A stretch of DNA of 64,000 nt, from contig JBKQSS010000056.1 of NCBI GenBank assembly GCA_052143535.1, forward strand, positions 198,242 to 262,241, given 5' to 3'. Of this stretch, positions 1 to 8,313 are shown piece by piece. The notes below the pieces were generated by a model that had not been told where the DNA came from, did no database searches, and worked only from the letters and a program-made list of their open reading frames with translations. Position numbers and translations under genes: made by a program. The stretch's first letter is position 1, and every line of letters starts with the position of its first letter. This stretch comes from JADGRA01 sp052143535 (GTDB lineage: Bacteria; Myxococcota; Myxococcia; Myxococcales; Myxococcaceae).

Positions 1-899
1 TAGCCCCGCATCCACCCCGCCCAGGCAACGGTTCCCGGCGCCACGGCCCGGACTGGCGTCCCGCTCGGGGCACGAATGTCGATGCCGCGACGTAAGGTGA
101 TGGTGTTGAAGCGCGGTTCGAAGACTTTGCCGAAGCCCGCTTCGATGGGACCCGCTGCTGGAAGCGGAAGCCGCCCGCGCAGCGCACCAAACCCGGTGGT
201 TTCCGGACGCGCATCGAGCTCTGCCACCAGCTGGTCGAGCCGGCTCTGGGCCCGGTCCAGCTCGGCGAGGACGCCACGGCTGGCGCGCGCCTTGGCCTGG
301 AGCAAGAGGAGGGCCTCGGAGAGCTCGTCCTTCTGCTCGGCGGCTTGGGTGCTTTCCTCCCGCAGCCCCTCCAGTCGCTCGGCGAGGGAGACTTTCAAGC
401 CGTCCAGCTCGGCGAGCGAGGCGCGCTGGAGGTCCGCCACCGCCTGCATGTCCTGAAGCGCGGCCACGTCCCCTCCCACCAGCATGGAGAGCGCCCGGGT
501 GCGCCACACCAAAGAGCCGAGGTCCCGTGCCGGAAGCAACACCTCGAGCGCGCTCCTCCGGGTGAGCCGGTCGAGCGCCCACAGTCGGGGTTCCATCTCG
601 TGCGCGCGCGCCTCGAGGACGGCGCGCGCCAGCGCCTCCTGTACCTCGGCTGTCGCGAGGCGCCCGCTCAGTGAGCGGACCTGAGCCGACAGCGTCTCCG
701 CCCGCGAGGCCGCGCCCCGAGCCAGGCGCTCGTAGACGTCGAGTACCGCCAGCGTGCCTCCCTGCTGCGCCTTGAGCAGAGCGAGGGCGGCGCGCTGGGC
801 GGCCTGACGCTGCTCGCCTCGGCTTTGTTCGCTCCGGACGTCCTCACCCAAGGCGCTGGCGAACGCCATCCACGGCAGCAGCAGCCAGACCCGTCTCAT
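1..899 (-). CDS. envC: EnvC-like murein hydrolase activator (partial, C-terminus off the left edge)
   Basis: The visible 299 residues start with a short signal peptide (MRRVWLLLPWMAFASA), continue as a long Ala/Leu/Glu/Arg-rich coiled coil (about residues 20-220) and enter an M23/LytM domain (GRLPLPAAGPIEAGFG, then RRGIDIRAPSGTPV). The first zinc ligand of an active LytM enzyme, the His of HxGxD, is Arg here (RRGID). This fits EnvC-type proteins, which bind and activate cell-wall amidases rather than cutting peptidoglycan themselves. The ATG at 899 overlaps the ftsX stop as ATGA, and FtsEX is the known regulator of EnvC, so context and domain order agree. The rest of the LytM domain lies outside the window, so loss of the other ligands cannot be checked. 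Confidence 0.82.
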   Translation of the reverse strand, partial: MRRVWLLLPWMAFASALGEDVRSEQSRGEQRQAAQRAALALLKAQQGGTLAVLDVYERLARGAASRAETLSAQVRSLSGRLATAEVQEALARAVLEARAHEMEPRLWALDRLTRRSALEVLLPARDLGSLVWRTRALSMLVGGDVAALQDMQAVADLQRASLAELDGLKVSLAERLEGLREESTQAAEQKDELSEALLLLQAKARASRGVLAELDRAQSRLDQLVAELDARPETTGFGALRGRLPLPAAGPIEAGFGKVFEPRFNTITLRRGIDIRAPSGTPVRAVAPGTVAWAGWMRG

Positions 900-1795
900 A
901 CCCGGAGAGCTCGGCTCACCGCGAGGAAGCTGCCCACCAGCCCGAGGGCCGCTCCCACTCCAAAGAGCTCGAGGGTGTTTCGGAGGCTCCACAACGCCGC
1001 GGCCGGGCTGGGCACGCGCAAAAAGGCGAACAGCGTCTCCAGCTCGGGCGCCACCCAGTGCAGCACAACTGCCAGCCCGAGCAGCGCCAGCACTGCGCCC
1101 GCCAGCCCCTGCAGCAAGCCCTCGATGAGAAAGGGCGCTCGCACAAAGCGGTCCGTGGCCCCGACCAGCTTCTGTATCTCCACTTCCTCGCGCCGAGCGT
1201 AAATGGCCAGCTGCAGCGTGGCGCTCACCACCACCACCGTGGCGCCGAGCAGGATGGCGAAGGCGCACAGGCCACCCCAACGTAGGGCCCGGGCCAGGGC
1301 GGCCAGCCGCTCCACGGCTGCCTCCCCCCAGTCAACAGCCGTTACCGGAGCCTGCGTCTGCAGCTCGCCGGCCAGTCGTCGCAAGCTGGCCGGGTCGCGC
1401 CATGTCGCCGGGACGCGCAGCTCGAGCGACGGCGGCAACGGGTCGTTCGACAGCCCTCGCAAAGCGTCCGCGGAGGGTCCGAGTTCGCGGGTCAGCCGCT
1501 CCACCGCGGCCCGCGGCGTCACCAGCTGCACGCCGAAGCCCCGTGCGCGCAAGGAGGCCTCCAGGGCGTCCACCTCCGTGTCTGGCGCGTTTGGTCGAAG
1601 CCACACCGTCACCTGTACCTCGGTGCCGAGGCTGCTCAACAGGTGCGCGACGGCTCCGGAGCCAATGCGGCCGAGGCCGAGCGTGAAGAGTGAAATGGCC
1701 AGCGTGAGCACCGCTACAGCGTGCGGAAAGGGCTGGTGACGGATGCCCTGCAGCGCCGAGCGCCAGAAGACTTCCGCCTTCGCAACCCCACCCAT
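896..1795 (-). CDS. ftsX: Cell division protein FtsX
   Basis: A 299-residue inner-membrane protein that pairs with FtsE to form an ABC-like complex controlling septal peptidoglycan hydrolysis. It has the FtsX layout: one transmembrane helix at about 25-47, a periplasmic domain of about 120 residues, then three helices at about 174-197, 222-247 and 275-295. The conserved cytoplasmic stretch RREEVEIQKLVGAT sits after the second helix. The start MGGVAKAEVF at 1795 is chosen because residues further upstream in frame overlap ftsE and are not membrane-protein-like. It lies 26 bases after ftsE and overlaps envC by 4 bases. Confidence 0.93.
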   Translation of the reverse strand: MGGVAKAEVFWRSALQGIRHQPFPHAVAVLTLAISLFTLGLGRIGSGAVAHLLSSLGTEVQVTVWLRPNAPDTEVDALEASLRARGFGVQLVTPRAAVERLTRELGPSADALRGLSNDPLPPSLELRVPATWRDPASLRRLAGELQTQAPVTAVDWGEAAVERLAALARALRWGGLCAFAILLGATVVVVSATLQLAIYARREEVEIQKLVGATDRFVRAPFLIEGLLQGLAGAVLALLGLAVVLHWVAPELETLFAFLRVPSPAAALWSLRNTLELFGVGAALGLVGSFLAVSRALRV

Positions 1796-1821
1796 CTGGC
1801 CTTTGGTTCTCCTACCAGCGC

Positions 1822-2511
1822 CTAACCGGTGCGCCGGGCGGCCTGCACCTGGGCGGTGTCGGAGACCACCCGGCCACGCTCCAGACGAATGACGCGCTTC
1901 TGGTAGCGCTCGAGGAGGGTGGCATCGTGTGTGGCAACCACCACTGTCGTTCCACGCACGTTGACCTCGCACAACAGGTCCAGAATCTCGAGCGTCAGGC
2001 CGGGGTCGAGATTTCCAGTCGGCTCGTCGGCCAAGAGGATGGTCGGGTCGTTGACCAGCGCCCGGGCGATGACCACCCGCTGTTGCTCGCCACCGGACAA
2101 TTTCAGCGGCAGCGCCTCTGCTTTGTGTTGAAGACCGACCAACTTCAGCATTCGCAACACCCGCTCACGGGATTCGGAGCGCGGAGTGCCGAGCACGTCC
2201 AGGGTAAAGGCGACGTTGTCGAGAACCGTCCGGTGGGGAAGAAGTTTGAAGTCCTGGAAGACGACGCCGATGTTTCTCCGCAAGTAGGGAACCGACGCAT
2301 CCCGAATGCGTGCCACGTTGCGGCCGCCGACCAGAATCTGCCCACGGGTGGGCGTCTCGTCGCAAAATACCAGCCGCAGCAGCGTCGTCTTCCCGGCTCC
2401 CGACGGACCGGTGAGGAAGACGAATTCCCCTTTGTCCACGGTGAGGTTCACATCGGTCAAGACCGGGGGGTCGCCGGGGTAGGACTTGGTGACGTGAAAC
2501 ATTTGAATCAT
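1822..2511 (-). CDS. ftsE: Cell division ATP-binding protein FtsE
   Basis: A 229-residue ABC ATPase with every expected motif: Walker A GPSGAGKT at 35-42, signature LSGGEQQ at 138-144, Walker B ILLADEPTGNLD from 158 and the H-loop ATHD near 193. The N-terminus MIQMFHVTKSYPG matches FtsE. It is first in an ftsE-ftsX-envC operon and is expected to couple ATP hydrolysis to activation of periplasmic wall hydrolases at the septum. A second ATG at 2502 is possible, but the longer start fits the family better. No strong ribosome binding site is visible. Confidence 0.95.
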   Translation of the reverse strand: MIQMFHVTKSYPGDPPVLTDVNLTVDKGEFVFLTGPSGAGKTTLLRLVFCDETPTRGQILVGGRNVARIRDASVPYLRRNIGVVFQDFKLLPHRTVLDNVAFTLDVLGTPRSESRERVLRMLKLVGLQHKAEALPLKLSGGEQQRVVIARALVNDPTILLADEPTGNLDPGLTLEILDLLCEVNVRGTTVVVATHDATLLERYQKRVIRLERGRVVSDTAQVQAARRTG

Positions 2512-2579
2512 CGGTGCAGATCATCGCACAGGGGCACCCCGGCCGCGATTCCACTAGACTGCCCCAGCGAGGAGCCCGG

Positions 2580-3125
2580 ATGTCCGACCTACTTGACCTC
2601 CCTGGAGGTCCCCCTCAGCTCGAGCCTGGCGAGCCGGAGCCCGAGCCCGAGCGTCTTCCGCGTGCCGGCGGCGCCCTCTTGCCCTGGGTGCTGGCTGGCA
2701 TCGCGGTGGCCGTTTTGGCCGGCGTCTCTCTGTACGGGAAAAAGGTAGTCGACGACCAGGCGGCGCGTACCCTCAATGCGCAGCGGCTGGCCGAGGAATA
2801 CGGAGCTCGCACCGGCCGACTGGAACAGGACCGCAAGGACGCCCTTCGGCAGTCCATGGACTTGTCGCAGAAGCTCGACGAGGTGGGCGCGGCGCGCTCA
2901 GCTCTGGCGGACCAACTCAAGGACAAGCAGAGCGCACTGGCCAACCTGAGCCAGCGGCACGAGGCCCTTTTGAACGAGCTTCGCTCGGCCCTCAAGACGG
3001 CCAAGAACAAGGCCGCCCTACAGAAGCGCATCTCTGTGGCCCTCAGCCGCGACGCCTCCGCGAGCGCGCCCGACGCCGGTGCGCCGACCGCCACCCGGCC
3101 CCATTCGCATTCCCGCGGTCAGTGA
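2580..3125 (+). CDS. Single-pass membrane protein with a coiled-coil domain, function unknown
   Basis: A 181-residue protein, divergent from ftsE by 68 bases. An acidic, proline-rich N-terminus (PGEPEPEPERLP) is followed by one transmembrane helix at about 35-52 and then a long charged heptad-like region at about 60-150. The tail is Ala/Ser/His-rich. The start at 2580 has a GAGGAG-type ribosome binding site just upstream. Topology predicts a bitopic inner-membrane protein with its coiled coil on one side. Its position beside ftsEX hints at an envelope role, but I do not recognise a family. Confidence 0.7.
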   Translation: MSDLLDLPGGPPQLEPGEPEPEPERLPRAGGALLPWVLAGIAVAVLAGVSLYGKKVVDDQAARTLNAQRLAEEYGARTGRLEQDRKDALRQSMDLSQKLDEVGAARSALADQLKDKQSALANLSQRHEALLNELRSALKTAKNKAALQKRISVALSRDASASAPDAGAPTATRPHSHSRGQ

Positions 3126-3139
3126 GGAGCTGCCCCGTC

Positions 3140-3439
3140 ATGAAACGTTTGACCCGTCTGCTTGGCCTGGCCGTCCTTGTGTCCACAAGCCTGGCCTGGG
3201 CCGGCGGCACGGTGAGTGTCGAGGTGGGAAAAACCACGACCGTCGAGGTCGGCCATGCCAAGGGTCTGAACTGCGATGACTTGGAGGTGGCTCAGGTGGA
3301 GATTCGCAACGCTTCCAGCGAGACCAACGAGCTGGTCATCACTGGCCTGAAGCCAGGGACCACTTTCTGTCGCGCTGGCACGGCTGGCTCTGGAGCCACG
3401 ACGCTGGTGAAAATAGTGGTCTTCGAGAAAAAGGACTGA
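3140..3439 (+). CDS. Small secreted protein resembling the N-domain of pilus-type secretins
   Basis: A 99-residue protein with a clear signal peptide (MKRLTRLLGLAVLVSTSLAWA). The mature part, from GGTVSVEVGKTTTVEV through ELVITGLKPGTTFCRAG to TLVKIVVF, has the pattern of the short beta-rich domain at the N-terminus of CpaC/RcpA-type secretins (pilus formation protein N-terminal family): a glycine-led strand, a paired variable loop and a GxxPGTT turn. It carries two Cys, possibly a disulfide. No secretin domain follows, so it is a stand-alone domain. The start at 3140 is preferred over an upstream in-frame start because it gives a canonical signal peptide. Confidence 0.6.
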   Translation: MKRLTRLLGLAVLVSTSLAWAGGTVSVEVGKTTTVEVGHAKGLNCDDLEVAQVEIRNASSETNELVITGLKPGTTFCRAGTAGSGATTLVKIVVFEKKD

Positions 3440-3460
3440 CGCTTTCCCCTGCGGCCGTCT

Positions 3461-4000
3461 TCAGCTGCCCAGCCGCACCGAGGCGAGCACCCGCTCCAGA
3501 GCATCCGCGTCGCTGGATTGGTAGTGGAGTTTGGAGAGGTGGGCCACTGCGCAAACGCCGTCGCGTTGCAGGTACAGCAGGACGTGCTTCTCTTGCACCG
3601 CTTCACCGCCGCTGACGGGCACCATGAATTCCACCCTTGCTCGGTCACCCTGGGCACTGAGCTGGGCGTCCTCGTGCCCGGGCTGGGCCTTTTGTCGGCC
3701 TGCCCAGTCGTGGTCCCGGCAGGAGCGAGCACTCGGGTCGCCGGGGCTGGTGGCGAGGGTGAGTGAGATGGACAGGCCGGCGGCCTGGGCTGTCCCGAAG
3801 GCGCGCGCTCCGCCCTTCAAGTTTTGAACTGGCCCCATGTCAAAGCCGGGCAGCTCCACGTAGAGCCGCCACGGCCTGTCCGGAAGGCCGATTGAAAAGG
3901 CAGCCTCTGAGGGGCTGCCGCCGTCGGCCGCCTGCGCACCGTCGCCGAGAAGAGCGAGCAGGAGCAGGCAGAGGGCACCGGTATGTGGCCTGTGCCTCAT
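3461..4000 (-). CDS. Secreted hypothetical protein
   Basis: A 179-residue protein with a signal peptide (MRHRPHTGALCLLLLALLGDGAQAA) and a mature globular domain without recognisable catalytic motifs. GGAGG lies 9 bases before the ATG at 4000, supporting this start. The mature region has a hydrophobic strand followed by EKHVLLYLQRDGVCAVAHLSK and ends in a helix, suggesting a small alpha/beta fold. It converges with the upstream plus-strand gene and is followed 51 bases downstream by no partner on the same strand. Function is not inferred. Confidence 0.6.
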   Translation of the reverse strand: MRHRPHTGALCLLLLALLGDGAQAADGGSPSEAAFSIGLPDRPWRLYVELPGFDMGPVQNLKGGARAFGTAQAAGLSISLTLATSPGDPSARSCRDHDWAGRQKAQPGHEDAQLSAQGDRARVEFMVPVSGGEAVQEKHVLLYLQRDGVCAVAHLSKLHYQSSDADALERVLASVRLGS

Positions 4001-4051
4001 CGAAGAAGTCCTCCGTGGGGCCACTGGCAGCCTAGCCGGGGGACTGAACGC

Positions 4052-4630
4052 TCAGGGCTTCGGGAGAACCTGCTCCAGCTTCTGCGTCAGCGCGGCGCCA
4101 GTCGGGTCGGTCTTGCTGTCGAAGTGCTCGACCACCGTCCCGTCCGTGCCGACTAAGAATTTGTTGAAGTTCCAGGTGATGGCTCCGCCCTGCTTTCCCG
4201 GGAGGCCGGTGAGGTACTTGTAGAGGGGCGCGGCGGAGTCTCCCTTGACGTCGATTTTTTCGAAGAGGGGAAACGTCGTCTTGTATTTGAGCTCGCAGAA
4301 CTTCTTGATTTCGGCGTTGCTCCCCGGCTCCTGGCCGCCAAAATCGTTCGACGGAAAGGCCAGCACTACCAGGCCCTGGCTCTTGTACTTCTCGTACAGG
4401 GACTCCAGCCCGGCGTACTGCGGGGTATAGCCACACTGCGAGGCAGTGTTGACGATGAGCAGCACCTTGCCCTTGTACTCTGCCAGCGAGGCTTCTTTGC
4501 CATCGATGGTCTTCACCTTGAAGTCGTACACGGACACGGGAACTCCTTGGGCAGGCGCCTCACCAGCGAAGGCGGTGGACAGCACGAGCGGGAAGGCGAG
4601 GACAAAAGGACTGAGGAGCCGCGAACGCAT
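4052..4630 (-). CDS. Glutathione peroxidase-family peroxidase, exported
   Basis: A 192-residue thiol peroxidase with an N-terminal signal peptide (MRSRLLSPFVLAFPLVLSTAFA). The catalytic set of the GPx family is present: Cys66 in NTASQCGYTPQY, Gln100 in FPSNDFGGQEPG and Trp153 in WNFNKFLV. The catalytic residue is Cys, not selenocysteine. Bacterial Cys-type members usually use thioredoxin and reduce hydroperoxides. The signal peptide is a little unusual, since many bacterial GPx proteins are cytoplasmic, and points to a periplasmic or lipid-hydroperoxide role. The start at 4630 is chosen for the signal peptide; upstream residues look like noise. Confidence 0.88.
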   Translation of the reverse strand: MRSRLLSPFVLAFPLVLSTAFAGEAPAQGVPVSVYDFKVKTIDGKEASLAEYKGKVLLIVNTASQCGYTPQYAGLESLYEKYKSQGLVVLAFPSNDFGGQEPGSNAEIKKFCELKYKTTFPLFEKIDVKGDSAAPLYKYLTGLPGKQGGAITWNFNKFLVGTDGTVVEHFDSKTDPTGAALTQKLEQVLPKP

Positions 4631-4702
4631 TCTACAATTCTCCAGTGAAGGGACCAGTCGGTGACGAAAGGAGGACTGCTGAGTAACCCAAACCCAAGCC
4701 CA

Positions 4703-5113
4703 ATGCCCCTCTTTCAGGCATCGCTGGCCCACCGGCGGCCCTGGCCCCTGACTGTGCTGTGTCTGAGCGGAGGCCTGGCGGTGGGCTTCAGCTGGTGGCT
4801 CGCGCTGATGGGTAATGCAGCGCGGGCCTTTGGCCCTGGCTACTGGGCCTACCTGGCAGCCACCAGCACGGCGTTGGCGGCGGCGCTGTGGGGCCTATGG
4901 CACCTCAGGCGCTGGGCGCTGTGGGCCTTCCCGGCCGCGCTGCTACTCGACAGCCTCGTACTGGCAGCAATGGGGGAGCTGCGTCCCGCCGCCGTCGCGC
5001 TCCAGGCAGCGCTGGTCGCCCTGGTCCTCGGACACTTCCGCGCTTTCGCACGGACGCCAGACGAGCAGCGCCAGGGCGGGCCACAGTCGCCGCGGCCCAC
5101 CGGCGCCGTTTAG
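4703..5113 (+). CDS. Small multi-pass membrane protein, function unknown
   Basis: About 136 residues that form four hydrophobic helices separated by short arginine-bearing loops (for example WGLWHLRRWALW), with a hydrophilic tail. This predicts an integral membrane protein with four passes. A GTG at 4661 with an open frame is an alternative start; the ATG at 4703 was chosen because it starts just before the first helix. The GAAAGGAGG at about 4666 fits neither start well. Its stop overlaps the stop of the convergent downstream gene by 4 bases. I recognise no family. Confidence 0.55.
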   Translation: MPLFQASLAHRRPWPLTVLCLSGGLAVGFSWWLALMGNAARAFGPGYWAYLAATSTALAAALWGLWHLRRWALWAFPAALLLDSLVLAAMGELRPAAVALQAALVALVLGHFRAFARTPDEQRQGGPQSPRPTGAV

Positions 5114-5622
5114 TCGCCCTTCTCCGAGGTGAGGTAGCCGAGAATGACTTCGTCGAGTGACTTCTCGGACACCAGGTCCTCGCCAAAGAGCGTCTCGGCG
5201 GCGGTTGGCTCGAGCGGCGCCAGCTCTAACAGGGGGATGGGGAGGGGGGATTTGGTGGCCGCCGGCGGCGGAGGCGCGCCAGCTGGGGCCTTCGGGACGT
5301 CGTCGGCGAGCTGGCCCGGCTGGTAGGCCCGGGCCGCGTTCGCGTTCTCCGTGCCGTCGTAAACACCAGCTCGGACGTTGCGCAGCATTTCCTTGTGCTG
5401 CTCCTCCATTCGGCTACGCACCTGCTCGGCCAAATTGGGAGCGTCGAGCAGCTCGGCGTACGACGTCTTCTTCTGAGCGAGGATGTTTCCACCGACGTAC
5501 AGCAGCGTCACGATGGTGGGGTTGTTGACCCCAGAGTCCTCGGTCTGCACATGGAAGACCCGCTGGCGGTGGGTGATGTTGTGGTTGAAGCCGGAGACGG
5601 CTCGGTCGAAGGTTCTGGCCAT
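5110..5622 (-). CDS. Conserved myxobacterial-type protein with an FHVQTEDSG motif, function unknown
   Basis: A 170-residue cytoplasmic protein. The N-terminal domain (about residues 1-75) carries FNHNITHRQRVFHVQTEDSG followed by a strand and GGNILAQKKTSY, a compact beta-rich module I have seen as a conserved unnamed domain in deltaproteobacterial proteins. The rest is a proline/alanine-rich linker and a short acidic C-terminus. The start at 5622 (MARTFDRAVSGFNHN) is chosen because the conserved block begins soon after. It stands alone between convergent neighbours. I cannot assign a biochemical role. Confidence 0.65.
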   Translation of the reverse strand: MARTFDRAVSGFNHNITHRQRVFHVQTEDSGVNNPTIVTLLYVGGNILAQKKTSYAELLDAPNLAEQVRSRMEEQHKEMLRNVRAGVYDGTENANAARAYQPGQLADDVPKAPAGAPPPPAATKSPLPIPLLELAPLEPTAAETLFGEDLVSEKSLDEVILGYLTSEKGD

Positions 5623-5718
5623 CCGGGCGGGCGCACTCAGGCGCAGACAACCGTCCACGGTAGCAACGGCCTCGCGCCGGGCGCAAGAAACTGGGAGGAA
5701 TTCCTCGAATTGCTCGGG

Positions 5719-6342
5719 CTACCGGGCCGCGGTGGGGACCTCGATGGCGAGAGCCGCCGCATCCTCGGGCGTATTCACACTCAGGACGGCGCGGCCCTCC
5801 GGGTCCACCCGAAGTAGCGCCTCTTTGGGAAGCAGCGCGGTGCGCACCCTGTGCCACAGGTCGCGAAAGGAAGGGCTGTCTGCCAGGGCCGCTCCCCAGC
5901 TGGGCGCGAGCGACGCGCGGTAGCAGGCCAAAAGGGGCTCAAGCCGTCCGTCCACCTCGAAGCCGACGGCATCCACCGTCTCGCTCCGCTCGCCGAGCAG
6001 CAGCTCGACGACCCCCGCGGTGACGAAAGGCATGTCGGTCGCCACCACCAGCACCCAAGGCGTGTGCGCGTGGAGCAGCGCAGCGTGCACCCCTCCCGGT
6101 GCGCCGCGGCCAGCAATGACGTCAGGCACCGACCGCACTTTAAAGCCTGCGTAGGCCGCCGGCTCCGAGGTCACCAGCAGCGTCTCGGCAAAACGGGGAG
6201 CGAGCGCAAGCAAGTGGGCCAACACCGGTCGTCCTTCACGCCGCAGCAGTCCCTTGGGGATGCCCCCCAGCCGGCGCCCCCGTCCCCCGGCCAGAATGGC
6301 CAGGGTGACATCCAGCTGCGCGGTGTCCCTGGCTTCCCGCAC
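5719..6342 (-). CDS. mobA: Molybdenum cofactor guanylyltransferase MobA-like
   Basis: A 207-residue nucleotidyltransferase with the MobA/GlmU-type N-terminus LAGGRGRRLGG at about 17-27 followed by the lysine of IPKGLL. Further family features are the VPDVIAGRGAPGGVHAALLHA segment (split around 95-115) and VVATDMPFV with its metal-binding Asp. MobA attaches GMP to molybdopterin to make bis-MGD for enzymes such as formate dehydrogenase. The GTG at 6342 is preferred because GGGGAGGG lies about 8 bases upstream. The neighbouring fdhD gene fits a formate dehydrogenase theme, although no such enzyme is in the window. Confidence 0.85.
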   Translation of the reverse strand: MREARDTAQLDVTLAILAGGRGRRLGGIPKGLLRREGRPVLAHLLALAPRFAETLLVTSEPAAYAGFKVRSVPDVIAGRGAPGGVHAALLHAHTPWVLVVATDMPFVTAGVVELLLGERSETVDAVGFEVDGRLEPLLACYRASLAPSWGAALADSPSFRDLWHRVRTALLPKEALLRVDPEGRAVLSVNTPEDAAALAIEVPTAAR

Positions 6343-6415
6343 GCTTGTGGCCCTCCCCGGGGGGGCTAGCGCCTCTTGAGGTGGGAGGCGGTCGGCCGCT
6401 GCTTTGCGCGCCGAG

Positions 6416-7384
6416 TCACGCCCCCACCTTGTTGGCAACCACCTTGGCCAGTTCGAGGACCTCCACTGGCACGGCGATGACGACGGTGTTCGCCACCGAG
6501 GACCCGAGTCCATCCAGCGTCTGCAGGGTGCGCAACTGCATGGCACCAACGCTGCGGGACATGGTGTCCGCCGCCTGCGCCAGGTTGACAGCTGCATCGC
6601 GGTCGCCCTCGGCCTTGGTGATGGTGGCCCGCTTCTCCCGCTCGGCCGAGGCCTGTCGGGACATCATCCGCTTGAGGTCCTCAGGCATGTTGATGTCCAG
6701 CAGCCGAATCGAGTCGACGTGGATGCCCCAGGCGCTTGCCCTGCTCTCCACCACCTCGGCAATCTTCGCCTGAATTTGGTCTCGCTCGCTGAGCAACTCG
6801 TCCAGCGTCATGCTGCCGATGACGTCGCGAAGCGAGGCTTGGGCATACTGGGAGATGGCGTAGCGGTAGTCCTGGACGGTGATGATGGCGCGCTCTGGGT
6901 CCTTCACCATGAAGAAGATGACGCCGTCGACCTGCACCGGAACGTTGTCGCGGGTGATGACTTGCTGGTGGGGCACGTCCAAGGTGAGCAGCCTCGTGTC
7001 CACGAAGCGCACGTTGTCGAAGACCGGGAAGACGAGCATCACTCCCGGGCCTTTGAGTCCATGGTAGCGGCCCAACCGCAGCACGACGCCCCGCTCCCAC
7101 TGTGCCGCGATGCGGATGATGCGGCTCGCCCAAGCTGCCACCAACAGGGCCAGGACGCTTCCCAACGGGAGGGCCAGCCCCGCGCCGACGACGCCTCCCG
7201 AACCGAGACCAATCCCTGCGGCCAGGGCGGTGCCCAGCGCCCACATCAGAAGGAAGACCACCAGCCGCAACGGGCGCCCGAGCGAGACGTGCTCGAAGGT
7301 GGGACGGGCGTAAGCGCGGTCCGCTTGGACCGCGCGCGCCTCCTGCATCAACTCCTTCGCCTCGGCGGAGATACGCGGCACCAT
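6416..7384 (-). CDS. SPFH/stomatin-like (slipin) membrane protein
   Basis: A 322-residue protein with two N-terminal hydrophobic segments (about 40-60 and 68-90), then an SPFH domain beginning QWERGVVLRLGRY with the stomatin pattern GPGVMLVFPVFDNV, FVDTRLLTLDVPHQQVITRD and DPERAIITVQDY. A charged helical tail follows (AEREKRATITKAEGDRDAA), typical of slipins that form membrane-associated oligomers. The start at 7384 has GAAGGAGG about 8 bases upstream. Slipins often pair with an NfeD protein, which is not seen here. It is divergent from fdhD by 70 bases. Confidence 0.9.
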   Translation of the reverse strand: MVPRISAEAKELMQEARAVQADRAYARPTFEHVSLGRPLRLVVFLLMWALGTALAAGIGLGSGGVVGAGLALPLGSVLALLVAAWASRIIRIAAQWERGVVLRLGRYHGLKGPGVMLVFPVFDNVRFVDTRLLTLDVPHQQVITRDNVPVQVDGVIFFMVKDPERAIITVQDYRYAISQYAQASLRDVIGSMTLDELLSERDQIQAKIAEVVESRASAWGIHVDSIRLLDINMPEDLKRMMSRQASAEREKRATITKAEGDRDAAVNLAQAADTMSRSVGAMQLRTLQTLDGLGSSVANTVVIAVPVEVLELAKVVANKVGA

Positions 7385-7454
7385 GCTGGAAGCCTCCTTC
7401 AGGCCGCCAAGCATCGCATGCCGGCCGAGGAGGGGTTAGCCTGGAGACACGTCC

Positions 7455-8303
7455 ATGTCGAAACCCGGAATGGCGGAGCGGCCAGTGCGCCGCATCCAGG
7501 CGGGCAACCTCGCGTCGGTCGTCACTGACGCGGTGGCCATCGAGGAGCCCCTCGAAATTCGCGTGGCCGGCGACGCGGTGGCCATCACCATGCGTACCCC
7601 GGGGGCGGACGCCCAGCTGGCCGCGGGCTTTCTTTTCGCCGAAGGCATCATCCGGAGCCTGGACGACCTCGGAACGCTCAGCCACTGCGGCCGGGTGGAT
7701 GAGGAGGGCTATGGCAACGTGCTCGACGTCATCCCCGCACCCGGTGTGCAGCTCGACTTGGAGCGCGTTCAGGCCACTCGCCGAGGCACCCTCACCACCG
7801 CCGCCTGCGGTGTGTGCGGACGACGCAGCGTCGATGACTTGCTGGCGCTGGTCAAAAGCCTCCCGGTGGTGGAGCGAATTCCGCGGCCGCTGGTGGCCAG
7901 GGCGCCCGAACTGTTGCGCGCCGCTCAGGGCACCTTCAGCCAAACCGGCGGGACGCACGCCGCGGCGATTCTCGGCGCCGACGGCAGCACGCTCGCCGTT
8001 CATGAGGACGTGGGGCGCCACAACGCCGTGGACAAAGTGGTGGGGACGCTGCTGCTGCAGGCGCGTCTGGGAAACCCACGTTCGCCGGTCGCTACTGTGC
8101 CCCCGGCGGTGCTGGTGGTGAGCGGCCGGTCCAGTTTCGAGATGGTACAAAAGGCAGCGGTGGCGAGGATTCCCGTCCTGGCCAGTGTCGGTGCCGCAAG
8201 CACGCTGGCCATCGACTTGGCACAACGGGCCGGAATCACCCTCGCGGCCTTTGTCCGCAGCGGGACCTTCAACGTCTACACCCACCCGGAACGGCTCGAG
8301 TAG
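7455..8303 (+). CDS. fdhD: Formate dehydrogenase accessory sulfurtransferase FdhD
   Basis: A 282-residue protein matching FdhD along its length. The catalytic CxxC is at Cys118-Cys121 in AACGVCGRRS. The conserved FSQTGGTHAAA, VHEDVGRHNAVDKVVG and SGRSSFEMVQKA blocks follow in the right order. FdhD passes sulfur from IscS to the molybdenum cofactor, which is needed for formate dehydrogenase activity. MobA is encoded 1.1 kb away. The target dehydrogenase must be elsewhere in the genome. It converges on murI with 10 bases between stops. Confidence 0.94.
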   Translation: MSKPGMAERPVRRIQAGNLASVVTDAVAIEEPLEIRVAGDAVAITMRTPGADAQLAAGFLFAEGIIRSLDDLGTLSHCGRVDEEGYGNVLDVIPAPGVQLDLERVQATRRGTLTTAACGVCGRRSVDDLLALVKSLPVVERIPRPLVARAPELLRAAQGTFSQTGGTHAAAILGADGSTLAVHEDVGRHNAVDKVVGTLLLQARLGNPRSPVATVPPAVLVVSGRSSFEMVQKAAVARIPVLASVGAASTLAIDLAQRAGITLAAFVRSGTFNVYTHPERLE

Positions 8304-8313
8304 TGCACGCCGT

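Noticed and set aside
6681..8285. A 534-codon open frame on the minus strand across fdhD and the SPFH gene
   Set aside because: It overlaps two well-supported genes, and its translation is a low-complexity His/Arg/Gly-rich mix typical for a shadow frame.
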